Below are positions 7,484 through 13,751 of a stretch of 13,776 nt of DNA, piece after piece. The stretch spans positions 1 to 13,776 of the forward strand of contig CABQJX010000072.1 in the NCBI GenBank assembly GCA_902464595.1. Direction: 5' to 3'. The position numbers and the translations under genes were made by a program. The number at the start of each line of letters is the position of its first letter. The stretch's first letter is position 1. The notes under the pieces were generated by a model. That model saw nothing but the letters and a program-made list of their open reading frames with translations, searched no databases and was not told where the DNA came from. This DNA is from an uncultured Lachnoclostridium sp. (GTDB lineage: Bacteria > Bacillota > Clostridia > Lachnospirales > Lachnospiraceae).

Positions 7484-7512
7484 ACTATAGCGCGATTGTT
7501 TTATCTCGTCAA
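7484..7512 (-). promoter_or_regulatory. fruKA promoter
   Basis: On the minus strand, -35 TTGACG (7507-7512) and -10 TATAGT (7484-7489) are separated by 17 bp. The predicted start is near 7477. Putative operators lie on both sides. fruKA can therefore be transcribed independently of rpiR. Confidence 0.75.
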
Positions 7513-7523
7513 TACTATTTTAA

Positions 7524-7540
7524 AAGAAAATTTATTTCTT
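7524..7540. promoter_or_regulatory. Putative RpiR operator O3 (at the rpiR stop codon)
   Basis: On the minus strand AAGAAATAAATTTTCTT, a variant of the same dyad. It overlaps the last two rpiR codons and its stop, and lies 12 bp upstream of the fruK -35. Its centre is 68 bp from that of O2. It is the weakest of the three copies, because part of it is coding sequence. Confidence 0.4.
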
Positions 7541-8401
7541 GTCCATAGTTCCCTTATCCGGGGAGATCGCGTTTTCATGGCGACGGATGTGCTCCACTGC
7601 ATCCTCTTTTCCTGCCATCAAAAGCAGATATAAGATCTCTATAACGGTTGTGGCAGCCACCCGTGAAAACCAGAACTCTTCGGTCAAAAGCTTCTCCCTG
7701 GTGGCTGTAATGATCGTATGATCGCTGAGCTTAGCCAGCGGGGATCTTTCATTATTGGTAATAAGGATCACCGTACATCCATTTTCCTTTGCCCCCTCAG
7801 CCAGCGTCCGCAGACGTCTGGAATTGCCGGAATTGGAGATCAAAAGCACCACATCGGAGGGGCCCAGATTGAACGCATAGGCAGCCTGTGTCTCCCATAT
7901 ATCCCCGGCTACAGCCGGGATCCCCACCTGATTGAACTTAAAGGCCCCGTCCAGAGCAACGGGAATGGTATTTCCCACAGCTGCCAGCTGTACCATCCGG
8001 GCATGTTCCAGTTTCTGGAGAATCGTCTCCAAATTTTCCGCATCCATGCGGTTTACGGTCTCTGTCAGCTCCGCCACCTTATTGGCCAGGATATTCTGGA
8101 GAGACTGGCGCAGATCCTTCCGGTCAATATCATTGGATACATTCCCGCCCTTCTGCTGTTCTTCTAAGACAGCCTTTGCCAGATCCATCTTTAAGCTTTG
8201 AAAGCCTTTAAACCCGCATCTCCTGCAGAACCTGGAAACCGTTGCATCGCTGGCCCCGCTGGCCCTGGCCAGCTCTCCCACGGTCATATCTACTACCTTT
8301 TCCTTATTTGCCATAATATAGTCGGCTATCTTCTTTTCTGCCTCAAAAAAATGATCATAGGAGGAACAGATGACCCCCAACGCACTTCGTGTTTCTTCCA
8401 T
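7532..8401 (-). CDS. MurR/RpiR-family regulator (SIS domain), likely fructose operon regulator
   Basis: A 289-residue regulator with an N-terminal RpiR-type helix-turn-helix (about 1-77; MTVGELARASGASDATVSRFCR is the recognition region at 39-60, then GFKGFQSLK) and a C-terminal SIS sugar-phosphate-binding domain (about 125-260, with VLLISNSGNSRRL near 185-198). The ATG follows AGGTGG by 8 nt. It is upstream of fruK and fruA on the same strand, so its ligand is probably fructose-1-phosphate or a related phosphosugar (inference). Most fructose operons known to me in Firmicutes carry a DeoR-type FruR, so an RpiR protein in this slot is a less common arrangement. Palindromes of similar sequence at its own promoter and at the fruK promoter support autoregulation and control of fruKA. 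Confidence 0.9.
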   Translation of the reverse strand: MEETRSALGVICSSYDHFFEAEKKIADYIMANKEKVVDMTVGELARASGASDATVSRFCRRCGFKGFQSLKMDLAKAVLEEQQKGGNVSNDIDRKDLRQSLQNILANKVAELTETVNRMDAENLETILQKLEHARMVQLAAVGNTIPVALDGAFKFNQVGIPAVAGDIWETQAAYAFNLGPSDVVLLISNSGNSRRLRTLAEGAKENGCTVILITNNERSPLAKLSDHTIITATREKLLTEEFWFSRVAATTVIEILYLLLMAGKEDAVEHIRRHENAISPDKGTMDKK

Positions 8402-8420
8402 TTCTTATACCACCTATCTC

Positions 8421-8437
8421 ATGTAATTTTATTTCAC
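8421..8437. promoter_or_regulatory. Putative RpiR operator O1 (downstream of rpiR -10)
   Basis: On the minus strand GTGAAATAAAATTACAT, an imperfect dyad related to O2. It lies at about +7 to +23 of the predicted rpiR transcript, almost the same position as O2 has relative to fruK. The two sites suggest a consensus near TGAAATAAAATTTCA. Confidence 0.6.
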
Positions 8438-8450
8438 GCTTAATATGACC

Positions 8451-8479
8451 ACTATAGCATACAATGATAAAAAATGCAA
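8451..8479 (-). promoter_or_regulatory. rpiR promoter
   Basis: On the minus strand, -35 TTGCAT (8474-8479) and -10 TATAGT (8451-8456) have 17-bp spacing. The start is predicted near 8444, with a leader of about 42 nt. Confidence 0.7.
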
Positions 8480-8560
8480 AACGCAGGAATGGAATATACT
8501 CCCTCTAAACCTCCATTTTCCTAAGAATAAAAAGGCTTTCTAAAATTTTGATTACGCCCC

Positions 8561-8589
8561 TTGTTTTTCCTTTTTCCCTGTGCTATAAT
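8561..8589 (+). promoter_or_regulatory. Promoter of the PAP2-like gene
   Basis: -35 TTGTTT (8561-8566), 17 bp, then -10 TATAAT (8584-8589) preceded by TGC, an extended -10. The ATG at 8643 lies about 48 nt after the predicted start. Confidence 0.65.
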
Positions 8590-8642
8590 TCTTTAACACT
8601 TAACACATTTTTAACATTTTCCATGTAGAAAGAGCTGATATT

Positions 8643-9308
8643 ATGAAGCATATATCTTCCTTTTTATCCAAATATAAGCATGCCTGGCTGCTGTGTTATG
8701 GATTTATCTATCTGCCCTGGTTCTTTTATCTGGAGCGGACCGTCACCAGCCGTTACCATGTGGTTCACGTAGCCTTTGATGACCTGATCCCTTTTAATGA
8801 ATACTTTATCATACCCTATTTTTTATGGTTTTTATACGTAAGCGCGGCCATCCTGTTTTTCCTGTTCACGGATAAGGACAGTTATTACCGGATCTGTACC
8901 TTTCTCTTTTCCGGCATGACCATCAGCCTGATCATCTGCACCTTTTTCCATAATGGAACGGATTTCAGACCGGTCGTTGACCCGGATAAGAATGTGTGGT
9001 CTGCCATGGCTGCTTCCCTTTACCGTACGGATACGCCCACCAATGTGTTCCCCAGTATCCACGTATACAACTCCATCGGCACGCACATTGCCATCATAAG
9101 AAGCCGCGCCTTTAAGAACCGCCCCTGGGTGAAGGCCGCTTCCTGCCTCCTTATGGTGTCCATCTGTCTCTCCACTATGTTTTTAAAACAACATTCTGTT
9201 TTGGACGTGATCGGCGCCTCCATTCTGGCCTATATCATTTACGGTATTGTTTACGGATATAACTGGGCGGATGCAGACAAAAAAATTGCTGAAAAGGTAC
9301 TTGGATAA
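8643..9308 (+). CDS. PAP2-superfamily membrane protein (divergent motifs)
   Basis: A 221-residue integral membrane protein with about five to six hydrophobic segments. It carries remnants of the three PAP2 phosphatase motifs: DFRP (107-110) in place of KX6RP with Phe where the Lys should be, FPSIH (136-140) in place of PSGH, and STMFLKQHSVLD (177-188) in place of SRX5HX3D, where the two catalytic-type residues H184 and D188 are kept but the Arg is Thr. Such patterns occur in PAP2_3-like or Aur1-like branches that act on lipid phosphates or transfer lipid head groups, so the substrate is not predictable. The ribosome site is a weak AAAGAG. It stands alone between its own promoter and a terminator, divergent from rpiR. 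Annotation as a lipid phosphatase is likely in databases; enzymatic activity is uncertain. Confidence 0.8.
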   Translation: MKHISSFLSKYKHAWLLCYGFIYLPWFFYLERTVTSRYHVVHVAFDDLIPFNEYFIIPYFLWFLYVSAAILFFLFTDKDSYYRICTFLFSGMTISLIICTFFHNGTDFRPVVDPDKNVWSAMAASLYRTDTPTNVFPSIHVYNSIGTHIAIIRSRAFKNRPWVKAASCLLMVSICLSTMFLKQHSVLDVIGASILAYIIYGIVYGYNWADADKKIAEKVLG

Positions 9309-9312
9309 AAAA

Positions 9313-9355
9313 GTGAGCGATCCTCGGTTTGATAACCGGGTATCGCTTCTTTTTT
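9313..9355 (+). terminator. Intrinsic terminator after the PAP2-like gene
   Basis: The stem combines AGCGAT (9316-9321) with ATCGCT (9342-9347) and, inside, CGGTT (9325-9329) with AACCG (9334-9338). A run of six T follows at 9350-9355, and an A-run at 9307-9312 extends the duplex with a small bulge. It starts 5 bp after the stop codon. Confidence 0.85.
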
Positions 9356-9376
9356 GCCCGTAAAAGCGTTTTTGCA

Positions 9377-9404
9377 GAGGTGCATATGATGAGGTACATA
9401 TGAT
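9377..9404 (+). repeat. Tandem 14-bp repeat, two copies
   Basis: GAGGTGCATATGAT (9377-9390) is followed directly by GAGGTACATATGAT (9391-9404), 13 of 14 bases identical. Each copy looks like a ribosome site plus ATG. The 9 bases GAGGTGCAT recur at 9605-9613 at the ribosome site of the ATPase gene, so the repeat may derive from a duplicated translation start region. Confidence 0.6.
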
Positions 9405-9533
9405 ATAGAGAATATACACAAAACCGCTTGAAGCCGGGTGGCAGGATAGTGTTGGAAGTTATGGAAGAATCATAGGGGCAAAAATTGTTACAGCCGATAT
9501 TTGAATATTCTATGCTTAATTCGTTGTAAAAAA

Positions 9534-9546
9534 TGTAATCATTACA
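9534..9546. promoter_or_regulatory. 13-bp perfect palindrome TGTAATCATTACA
   Basis: TGTAAT-C-ATTACA lies 10 bp upstream of the -35 of the ATPase gene. The 6-1-6 form, with A+T-rich flanks, resembles the general shape of Fur/Zur/PerR-family boxes, but I cannot assign a regulator. It is short enough to be coincidental. Confidence 0.4.
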
Positions 9547-9556
9547 CTAAAACTCG

Positions 9557-9584
9557 TTGTATTTTTAAAGCTATATGTTATACT
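9557..9584 (+). promoter_or_regulatory. Promoter of the AAA/DUF4143 gene
   Basis: -35 TTGTAT (9557-9562), 16 bp, -10 TATACT (9579-9584). The ATG at 9616 is about 25 nt after the predicted start, and GGAGG (9604-9608) is 7 nt before it. A second ATG at 9612 is out of frame. Confidence 0.6.
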
Positions 9585-9615
9585 ATATTTATATCATGAG
9601 GACGGAGGTGCATGT

Positions 9616-10914
9616 ATGTACCGAATTGCTATTGAAAAGCTATTAAAATGGAAACAAAGCAAACACCGTAAGCCTTTAATTATTGAAGGAGCTCGTCAGG
9701 TTGGCAAGACTTGGCTGATGAAAGAATTTGGCAGACTGGCGTATGGGGATACTGTATATATCAATTTTGATTCCAATTCCAGAATGGCAGGGCTGTTTGC
9801 TTCCGATCTGGATACGGAGCGTTTGATTATGGGCTTGGAACTATATGTTGGACGTAAAATTGATCCCAGCAATTCTTTGCTGATTTTTGATGAAGTACAG
9901 GAAGTTCCAAGAGCGCTCTCATCTCTTAAATATTTCTATGAAAATGCTCCACAGTATCACATTGTATGTGCCGGTTCTTTGCTCGGCATTGCTCTGCATC
10001 AAGGCACATCTTTCCCTGTTGGCAAGGTTGATTTCTTAAAGTTATATCCCCTTTCTTTCAAGGAATTTTTGATGGCAGCCGATAAAGAACGTTTTGCCGA
10101 ATTACTTGATAAGCAGGACTTCCAAATGATCACCAGCTTCAAGCAGACATATATTGATGCTTTGAAGCACTATTACTTCGTTGGCGGAATGCCTGAAGCA
10201 GTACAAAGTTTCGCAGAGAACAAAGACTTTAACGAGGTTCGTGAAATCCAAAAGAGAATCCTTGCAGCCTACGAACAGGATTTCTCCAAGCATGCCCCCA
10301 ATGAAATCGTTCCAAGATTGCGCATGTTGTGGAACAGCCTCCCTTCCCAGTTAGCTAAAGAAAACAAAAAATTTATCTACGGACTTGTTCGTGAAGGTGC
10401 TCGTGCAAAGGATTATGAAACCGCAATTATGTGGCTCAGCGACTGCGGACTTATTCATAAGGTCAGCCGTGTCCATGCAGCAGGTATCCCTTTGCGGGCA
10501 TATGAGGATCTAAAAGCATTTAAGCTGTTTGTGGTAGACGTAGGACTCCTTGCCTGCATGGCTGGACTGCGTCAGCGTACCCTGCTTGACGGCAATGAGC
10601 TTTTTGTGGAGTTCAAAGGTGCTCTTACTGAACAGTATGTCTGCCAGCAGTTAAAGACCATTAAGGATTTGGATATTTACTATTACACGAATGACAGAGG
10701 CTCCTGCGAAGTGGACTTTGTTGTTGATACAGGAGAGCGGATTATTCCCATTGAAGTAAAGGCGGAAGTAAATCTAAGAGCTAAGAGCCTTAAAACTTAC
10801 CAGGAAAAATTTTCACCTGAAGTTTCTGTCCGCACATCTATGGCAGACTACAAAAAAGAAGAATGGCTCGTTAATCTGCCGCTGTATGCGATCGATCAGA
10901 TTACTCAAATATAA
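9616..10914 (+). CDS. AAA+ ATPase with C-terminal DUF4143 domain
   Basis: A 432-residue protein of the AAA_14/DUF4143 type, common as isolated accessory genes in gut Firmicutes and Bacteroidetes. Walker A is GARQVGKT (25-32), Walker B is LLIFDEVQ (88-95), and sensor-1-like VCAGS is at 117-121. GGMPEAV (190-196) marks the linker typical of the family. The C-terminal part keeps a PD-(D/E)xK-like set: E339 in ALTEQY, D367 in CEVDFVV and E380/K382 in PIEVKAE. The protein is therefore potentially an ATP-driven nuclease, but family function is not established. Codons look somewhat more A+T-rich than in the flanking genes, and the gene is an isolated unit between an ill-defined spacer and a terminator, both compatible with acquisition by transfer. 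The frame is intact over the family's full length. Confidence 0.9.
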   Translation: MYRIAIEKLLKWKQSKHRKPLIIEGARQVGKTWLMKEFGRLAYGDTVYINFDSNSRMAGLFASDLDTERLIMGLELYVGRKIDPSNSLLIFDEVQEVPRALSSLKYFYENAPQYHIVCAGSLLGIALHQGTSFPVGKVDFLKLYPLSFKEFLMAADKERFAELLDKQDFQMITSFKQTYIDALKHYYFVGGMPEAVQSFAENKDFNEVREIQKRILAAYEQDFSKHAPNEIVPRLRMLWNSLPSQLAKENKKFIYGLVREGARAKDYETAIMWLSDCGLIHKVSRVHAAGIPLRAYEDLKAFKLFVVDVGLLACMAGLRQRTLLDGNELFVEFKGALTEQYVCQQLKTIKDLDIYYYTNDRGSCEVDFVVDTGERIIPIEVKAEVNLRAKSLKTYQEKFSPEVSVRTSMADYKKEEWLVNLPLYAIDQITQI

Positions 10915-10966
10915 TCGGATGCAGCAGTTAGAGCGTTCCGAAATAACTGTTTTACAAAGCATCGGC

Positions 10967-11014
10967 AAAAAGGCCACGGTTCCCTTCTCTTCTGATAGGA
11001 GCCATGGCCTTTTC
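10967..11014. terminator. Bidirectional terminator between the ATPase and glycosyltransferase genes
   Basis: A 16-position stem: AAAAGGCCACGGTTCC (10968-10983) against GGAGCCATGGCCTTTT (10998-11013), with one wobble and one mismatch and a 14-nt loop. T-rich tails follow on both strands. It lies between converging genes and abuts the glycosyltransferase stop codon. Confidence 0.85.
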
Positions 11015-12034
11015 TTAATTAAACCCATAAAACTTCTGTGTGATCTGGTAGCCCAGGATCAAAAGCTTTCTTCCGCCCTTCCCCGGAAGATTGCAGCCCT
11101 GGCCCAAAAATCCCATCCGAAGCCGTAAAAAAAGAGGAAAATTTGTCTTTTTCAGATACTGCCACAATTCTTTTTTCTTTTCCAGATTTTCCTCGGTTCC
11201 GGACTTGATCGCCAGAACGGAGCACACCGTCATCATGATTTCCAAATACTGGGTCATATAATGGCGAAGCTTCCGGCAGCTTAACCTGGTAACATCATAA
11301 TATCCCAGCATCAGCTTCGTAACACGGATCTGCTGATCGATCCGGCCGATCATCACTGTCTCATTGACGGACTGATCCTGCCTTCCGATAAAATACCGGT
11401 AAAAATTCACATCCAGATAATAAATATGTTTTACATGGGGCAGAGGCTGATACACGAAAATATTATCTACATAAAAGGTGTGCCTCGGAAGCTCCAGCCC
11501 GCACTGGCGCAGCAGCTGGGTGCGGTAGATCACAGAGTGCATAAGTATGTACTGCCCTGTCATAAAGAACTTTACCTCCGGCCAGGTAAAGACCCGGTCT
11601 TTCGGAAATGCGGTGTGATACTTCATCACCTTTTTCCGCTTTGCCCCTTCCTTCTCATACACAAAGTTGGTCACCAGCATATCCAGGGTTTCCTCCCCAT
11701 AGACAAACCGGCGCAGAGTCTCCAAAACCTTCTGATATGCCTCCTCATTTACCCAGTCGTCACTGTCCACTACCTTAAAGAAAATCCCTGTGGCGTTGGC
11801 AAGCCCTGTATTCACGGCTGCTCCATGTCCGCCATTCTCCTGATGGATCGCCCGGCATATGCCCGGATATTCCCTCTCATACCGGTCAGCGATCTCCCCG
11901 GTGCGATCTTTGGCGGAACCATCGTCCACGATCAGGATTTCCACTTCTTCCCCGCCTGTCAGCAGAGAATTAATACAGTGTTCCATATAACTTTCTGAGT
12001 TATAGCAAGGGATTGCCACACTTAACAGCTTCAC
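11015..12034 (-). CDS. Family 2 glycosyltransferase (GTG start)
   Basis: A 339-residue inverting GT-A glycosyltransferase. The N-terminal nucleotide-binding domain shows LLSVAIPCYNSESY (3-16), the VDDGS motif (37-41), QENGGHGAAVNTG (65-77) and a metal-binding DSDD (90-93). No transmembrane anchor is evident, so it is a cytosolic or peripheral enzyme acting in cell-surface glycan or teichoic/exopolysaccharide synthesis; donor and acceptor are unknown. The frame is open 24 codons upstream to an ATG at 12106, but that extension lacks GT2 similarity. The GTG at 12034 has AGGAGG exactly 6 nt before it, and the fold starts there, so GTG is the probable start. It follows the CPBP gene by 68 bp on the same strand, with no promoter seen between them, so cotranscription is likely. 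Confidence 0.9.
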   Translation of the reverse strand: MKLLSVAIPCYNSESYMEHCINSLLTGGEEVEILIVDDGSAKDRTGEIADRYEREYPGICRAIHQENGGHGAAVNTGLANATGIFFKVVDSDDWVNEEAYQKVLETLRRFVYGEETLDMLVTNFVYEKEGAKRKKVMKYHTAFPKDRVFTWPEVKFFMTGQYILMHSVIYRTQLLRQCGLELPRHTFYVDNIFVYQPLPHVKHIYYLDVNFYRYFIGRQDQSVNETVMIGRIDQQIRVTKLMLGYYDVTRLSCRKLRHYMTQYLEIMMTVCSVLAIKSGTEENLEKKKELWQYLKKTNFPLFLRLRMGFLGQGCNLPGKGGRKLLILGYQITQKFYGFN

Positions 12035-12040
12035 TTTTTT

Positions 12041-12046
12041 CCTCCT
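12041..12046 (-). promoter_or_regulatory. Shine-Dalgarno that sets the GTG start
   Basis: AGGAGG on the minus strand, 6 nt before the GTG at 12032-12034. No comparable site precedes the upstream ATG at 12106, which would overlap the end of the CPBP gene by 4 bp. Confidence 0.7.
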
Positions 12047-12102
12047 CTCATTGCAGGCGTTGTTCGTGTTTACCGAAAAGCCAGTAAACAGCAGCCAGAC
12101 GT

Positions 12103-12537
12103 TCACTGAAATACGATCAGCGCCGCCAGGTTTGCCGCCCCGTGCATAACCTCCGCCATGATGTATTTATGATCTTCGCTGCCCTCATATCCCCAAGCCA
12201 GCACCATTCCTAAAACGAAGGCGTATGATCCCTGGATCCAGTTGCCATGATAAACTCCAAAAGCGGCAGAGGACAGGACAGCGGAAGGCCAAAAGGACAT
12301 ATACCTTCTGAGTACGCCAAAAATGCCCCACCGAAAAATCCCTTCCTCCGCCAAAGGCGCTGCAAACAGTGTCAAAGGGATCAACTCGGTTCCCATATCC
12401 CTGGCCTGGGCCATGGAGCAGCTGTAAGAAGAAAGGAGCCACTGAGGCCATGGGATCAGGCGGATTACCAGATTTCCAGCCAGGGAAGCCAAGACCGCAG
12501 CCAAAACCCGGCCAGGCCATCCTTTCGGCATCCCCAT
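12103..12537 (-). CDS. CPBP-family intramembrane metalloprotease, minimal form
   Basis: A 144-residue hydrophobic protein with the CPBP (CAAX protease/bacteriocin-processing, Abi) motifs in order: EEGIFR (E64, E65, R69), FGVYHGN (F93, H97, N99) and MHGAANL (H132, N136). All proposed catalytic residues are present. It is short compared with the usual 200-300 residues, with essentially the core helices plus one N-terminal helix. Roles in the family include prenyl-protein processing, bacteriocin maturation and self-immunity; none of their usual partners is visible here. The ATG follows AAAGGAGG by about 7 nt. It is the first gene of a probable operon with the glycosyltransferase and is divergent from the carbamate-kinase-like gene. 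Confidence 0.85.
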   Translation of the reverse strand: MGMPKGWPGRVLAAVLASLAGNLVIRLIPWPQWLLSSYSCSMAQARDMGTELIPLTLFAAPLAEEGIFRWGIFGVLRRYMSFWPSAVLSSAAFGVYHGNWIQGSYAFVLGMVLAWGYEGSEDHKYIMAEVMHGAANLAALIVFQ

Positions 12538-12583
12538 GTCTCTCCCTCCTTTTGTACTTTAAGCTTCTATTCCATCTGCTGAC

Positions 12584-12612
12584 AGTATAACATGGCTCTT
12601 TCTGTTTTGCAT
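12584..12612 (-). promoter_or_regulatory. Promoter of the CPBP-glycosyltransferase operon
   Basis: On the minus strand, -10 TATACT (12584-12589) preceded by TGT, an extended -10, with -35 ATGCAA (12607-12612) at 17 bp. The predicted start is near 12577, with a leader of about 40 nt. Confidence 0.6.
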
Positions 12613-12652
12613 CCTTTTTTTGCTGTTTTTAAAAACTCAGCTGGTGTTGTCA

Positions 12653-12681
12653 TTGCATTTTCCAGAATATTCCCCTATAAT
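12653..12681 (+). promoter_or_regulatory. Promoter of the carbamate-kinase-like gene
   Basis: -35 TTGCAT (12653-12658), 17 bp, -10 TATAAT (12676-12681). The predicted start is near 12688, about 40 nt before the ATG at 12728. This promoter falls inside the upstream extension of the open frame, which supports the later start. Confidence 0.7.
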
Positions 12682-12727
12682 AAAAACCATCAACAGACAA
12701 ATTTCCAAGACAAGTGAGGTAGGGATT

Positions 12728-13657
12728 ATGGCAAAAAAACGCATTGTAATAGCCATCGGTCACAAAGATATGGGAACGAATCTTCCCGAACAAAAAGAGG
12801 CGGTTGTAAGAACTTCTAAGGTCATTGCCGACTTTATCCAGGAGGGCTGGCAGGTGGCTATCGTTCACAGCAACGCGCCTCAGGTAGGCATGATCCACAC
12901 AGCGATGAACGAATTTGGCAGACAGCATGACGGATACAGCCAGGCTCCTATGTCTGTATGCTCTGCTATGAGCCAGGGATACATTGGATATGACCTTCAA
13001 AATGGGATCCGTTCCGAACTGATCAAGCGAGGCATCTACAAGCCTGTGAGCACCATCCTCACCCAGGTAACCGTAGATCCTTACGACGAGGCATTCTACA
13101 CGCCAGTGAAGGTGATTGGACGGGTGATGACCAAGGAGGAAGCACAGGCAGAGGAAGCGAAGGGCAACCATGTAACAGAGGCAGAGGGCGGATACCGGCG
13201 TATCGTAGCCTCCCCTCATCCGGTAGCGATTGTAGAGATCGACGCCATCAAAGCCCTTATGGATGCCGATCAGATCGTCATTGCCTGCGGCGGCGGCGGT
13301 ATTCCGGTTATGGAGCAGGGATATAATCTTCGGGGAGCAAGCGCTATCATCGAGAAGGATCTGGCCACCGGACTTCTGGCAAAGGAGATCGATGCCGACG
13401 TTATGATGATCCTCACCAGCGTGGATAATGTAACCTTAAACTACGGAACTCCTGATGAAAGGCCGATCAGCTCCATGACCATTGATCAGGCGAAGGATTA
13501 TGTAAGCCAGGGACAGTTTGAATTTGCCTCCATGCTTCCCAAGGTATCTGCTTCCATTGATTTCCTGGAAAGCGGCAAGGGCCGGAAGGCCATTATCACC
13601 TCACTTGATAAGGCAAAGGACAGCTTGAAGGGTGCGGCCGGAACGGTGATTGAGTAG
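12728..13657 (+). CDS. Carbamate kinase-like amino acid kinase
   Basis: A 309-residue cytosolic protein with the carbamate kinase fold and length. Conserved parts include MSVCSAMSQGYIGY (75-88), ACGGGGIPV (186-194), IEKDLA (208-213), ILTSVD (228-233) and SMLPKV (268-273). In carbamate kinases the reaction is reversible transfer of phosphate between ATP and carbamate. Two signature loops differ from canonical ArcC: GGN near the start is GHK (11-13), and HGNGPQVG is HSNAPQVG (47-54). The start at 12728 is chosen because GAGGT lies 7 nt before it, MAKKRIVIAIG is the family N-terminus, and the promoter lies inside the longer open frame from 12620. No arginine deiminase, ornithine carbamoyltransferase or purine-degradation genes are in the window, so its pathway cannot be read from context. 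It has its own promoter and terminator. Confidence 0.85.
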   Translation: MAKKRIVIAIGHKDMGTNLPEQKEAVVRTSKVIADFIQEGWQVAIVHSNAPQVGMIHTAMNEFGRQHDGYSQAPMSVCSAMSQGYIGYDLQNGIRSELIKRGIYKPVSTILTQVTVDPYDEAFYTPVKVIGRVMTKEEAQAEEAKGNHVTEAEGGYRRIVASPHPVAIVEIDAIKALMDADQIVIACGGGGIPVMEQGYNLRGASAIIEKDLATGLLAKEIDADVMMILTSVDNVTLNYGTPDERPISSMTIDQAKDYVSQGQFEFASMLPKVSASIDFLESGKGRKAIITSLDKAKDSLKGAAGTVIE

Positions 13658-13688
13658 GAAAAGGGATAAAAACACAGGTTCTATAATA

Positions 13689-13734
13689 AATGTTGGGGTG
13701 CATGAAATTTAATTCATGCATCCTAGCATTTTTT
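13689..13734 (+). terminator. Intrinsic terminator after the carbamate-kinase-like gene
   Basis: Perfect inner stem TGCATGAA (13699-13706) with TTCATGCA (13713-13720), extended through GG/CC to an outer AATG/CATT pair (13689-13692 with 13727-13730). A run of six T follows at 13729-13734. Confidence 0.85.
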
Positions 13735-13751
13735 ATTTTATAATAAGGACA

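Larger units (their letters stand above)
9309..9615. other. 307-bp gene-free interval between the PAP2-like and ATPase genes
   Basis: After the terminator I see no open frame with a ribosome site. The interval holds a 14-bp tandem repeat (9377-9404), about 120 bp (9410-9530) in which nothing is recognisable, a 13-bp palindrome (9534-9546) and the ATPase promoter. The 9410-9530 stretch could be a decayed gene or a recombination scar; nothing in it proves either. Confidence 0.5.

Noticed and set aside
9410..9530. Small gene or pseudogene in the spacer before the ATPase gene
   Set aside because: Short frames are interrupted and no ribosome site or recognisable protein was found.
11426..11998. 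Plus-strand open frame of 190 codons antisense to the glycosyltransferase
   Set aside because: The opposite frame carries the GT2 motifs and a ribosome site; this one has neither.
12035..12106. ATG start at 12106 for the glycosyltransferase
   Set aside because: It would overlap the CPBP stop, lacks a ribosome site and adds 24 residues outside the GT2 fold; the GTG at 12034 is better supported.
12620..12727. Start of the carbamate-kinase-like gene at 12620
   Set aside because: The predicted promoter lies inside this stretch and the ribosome site precedes the ATG at 12728.
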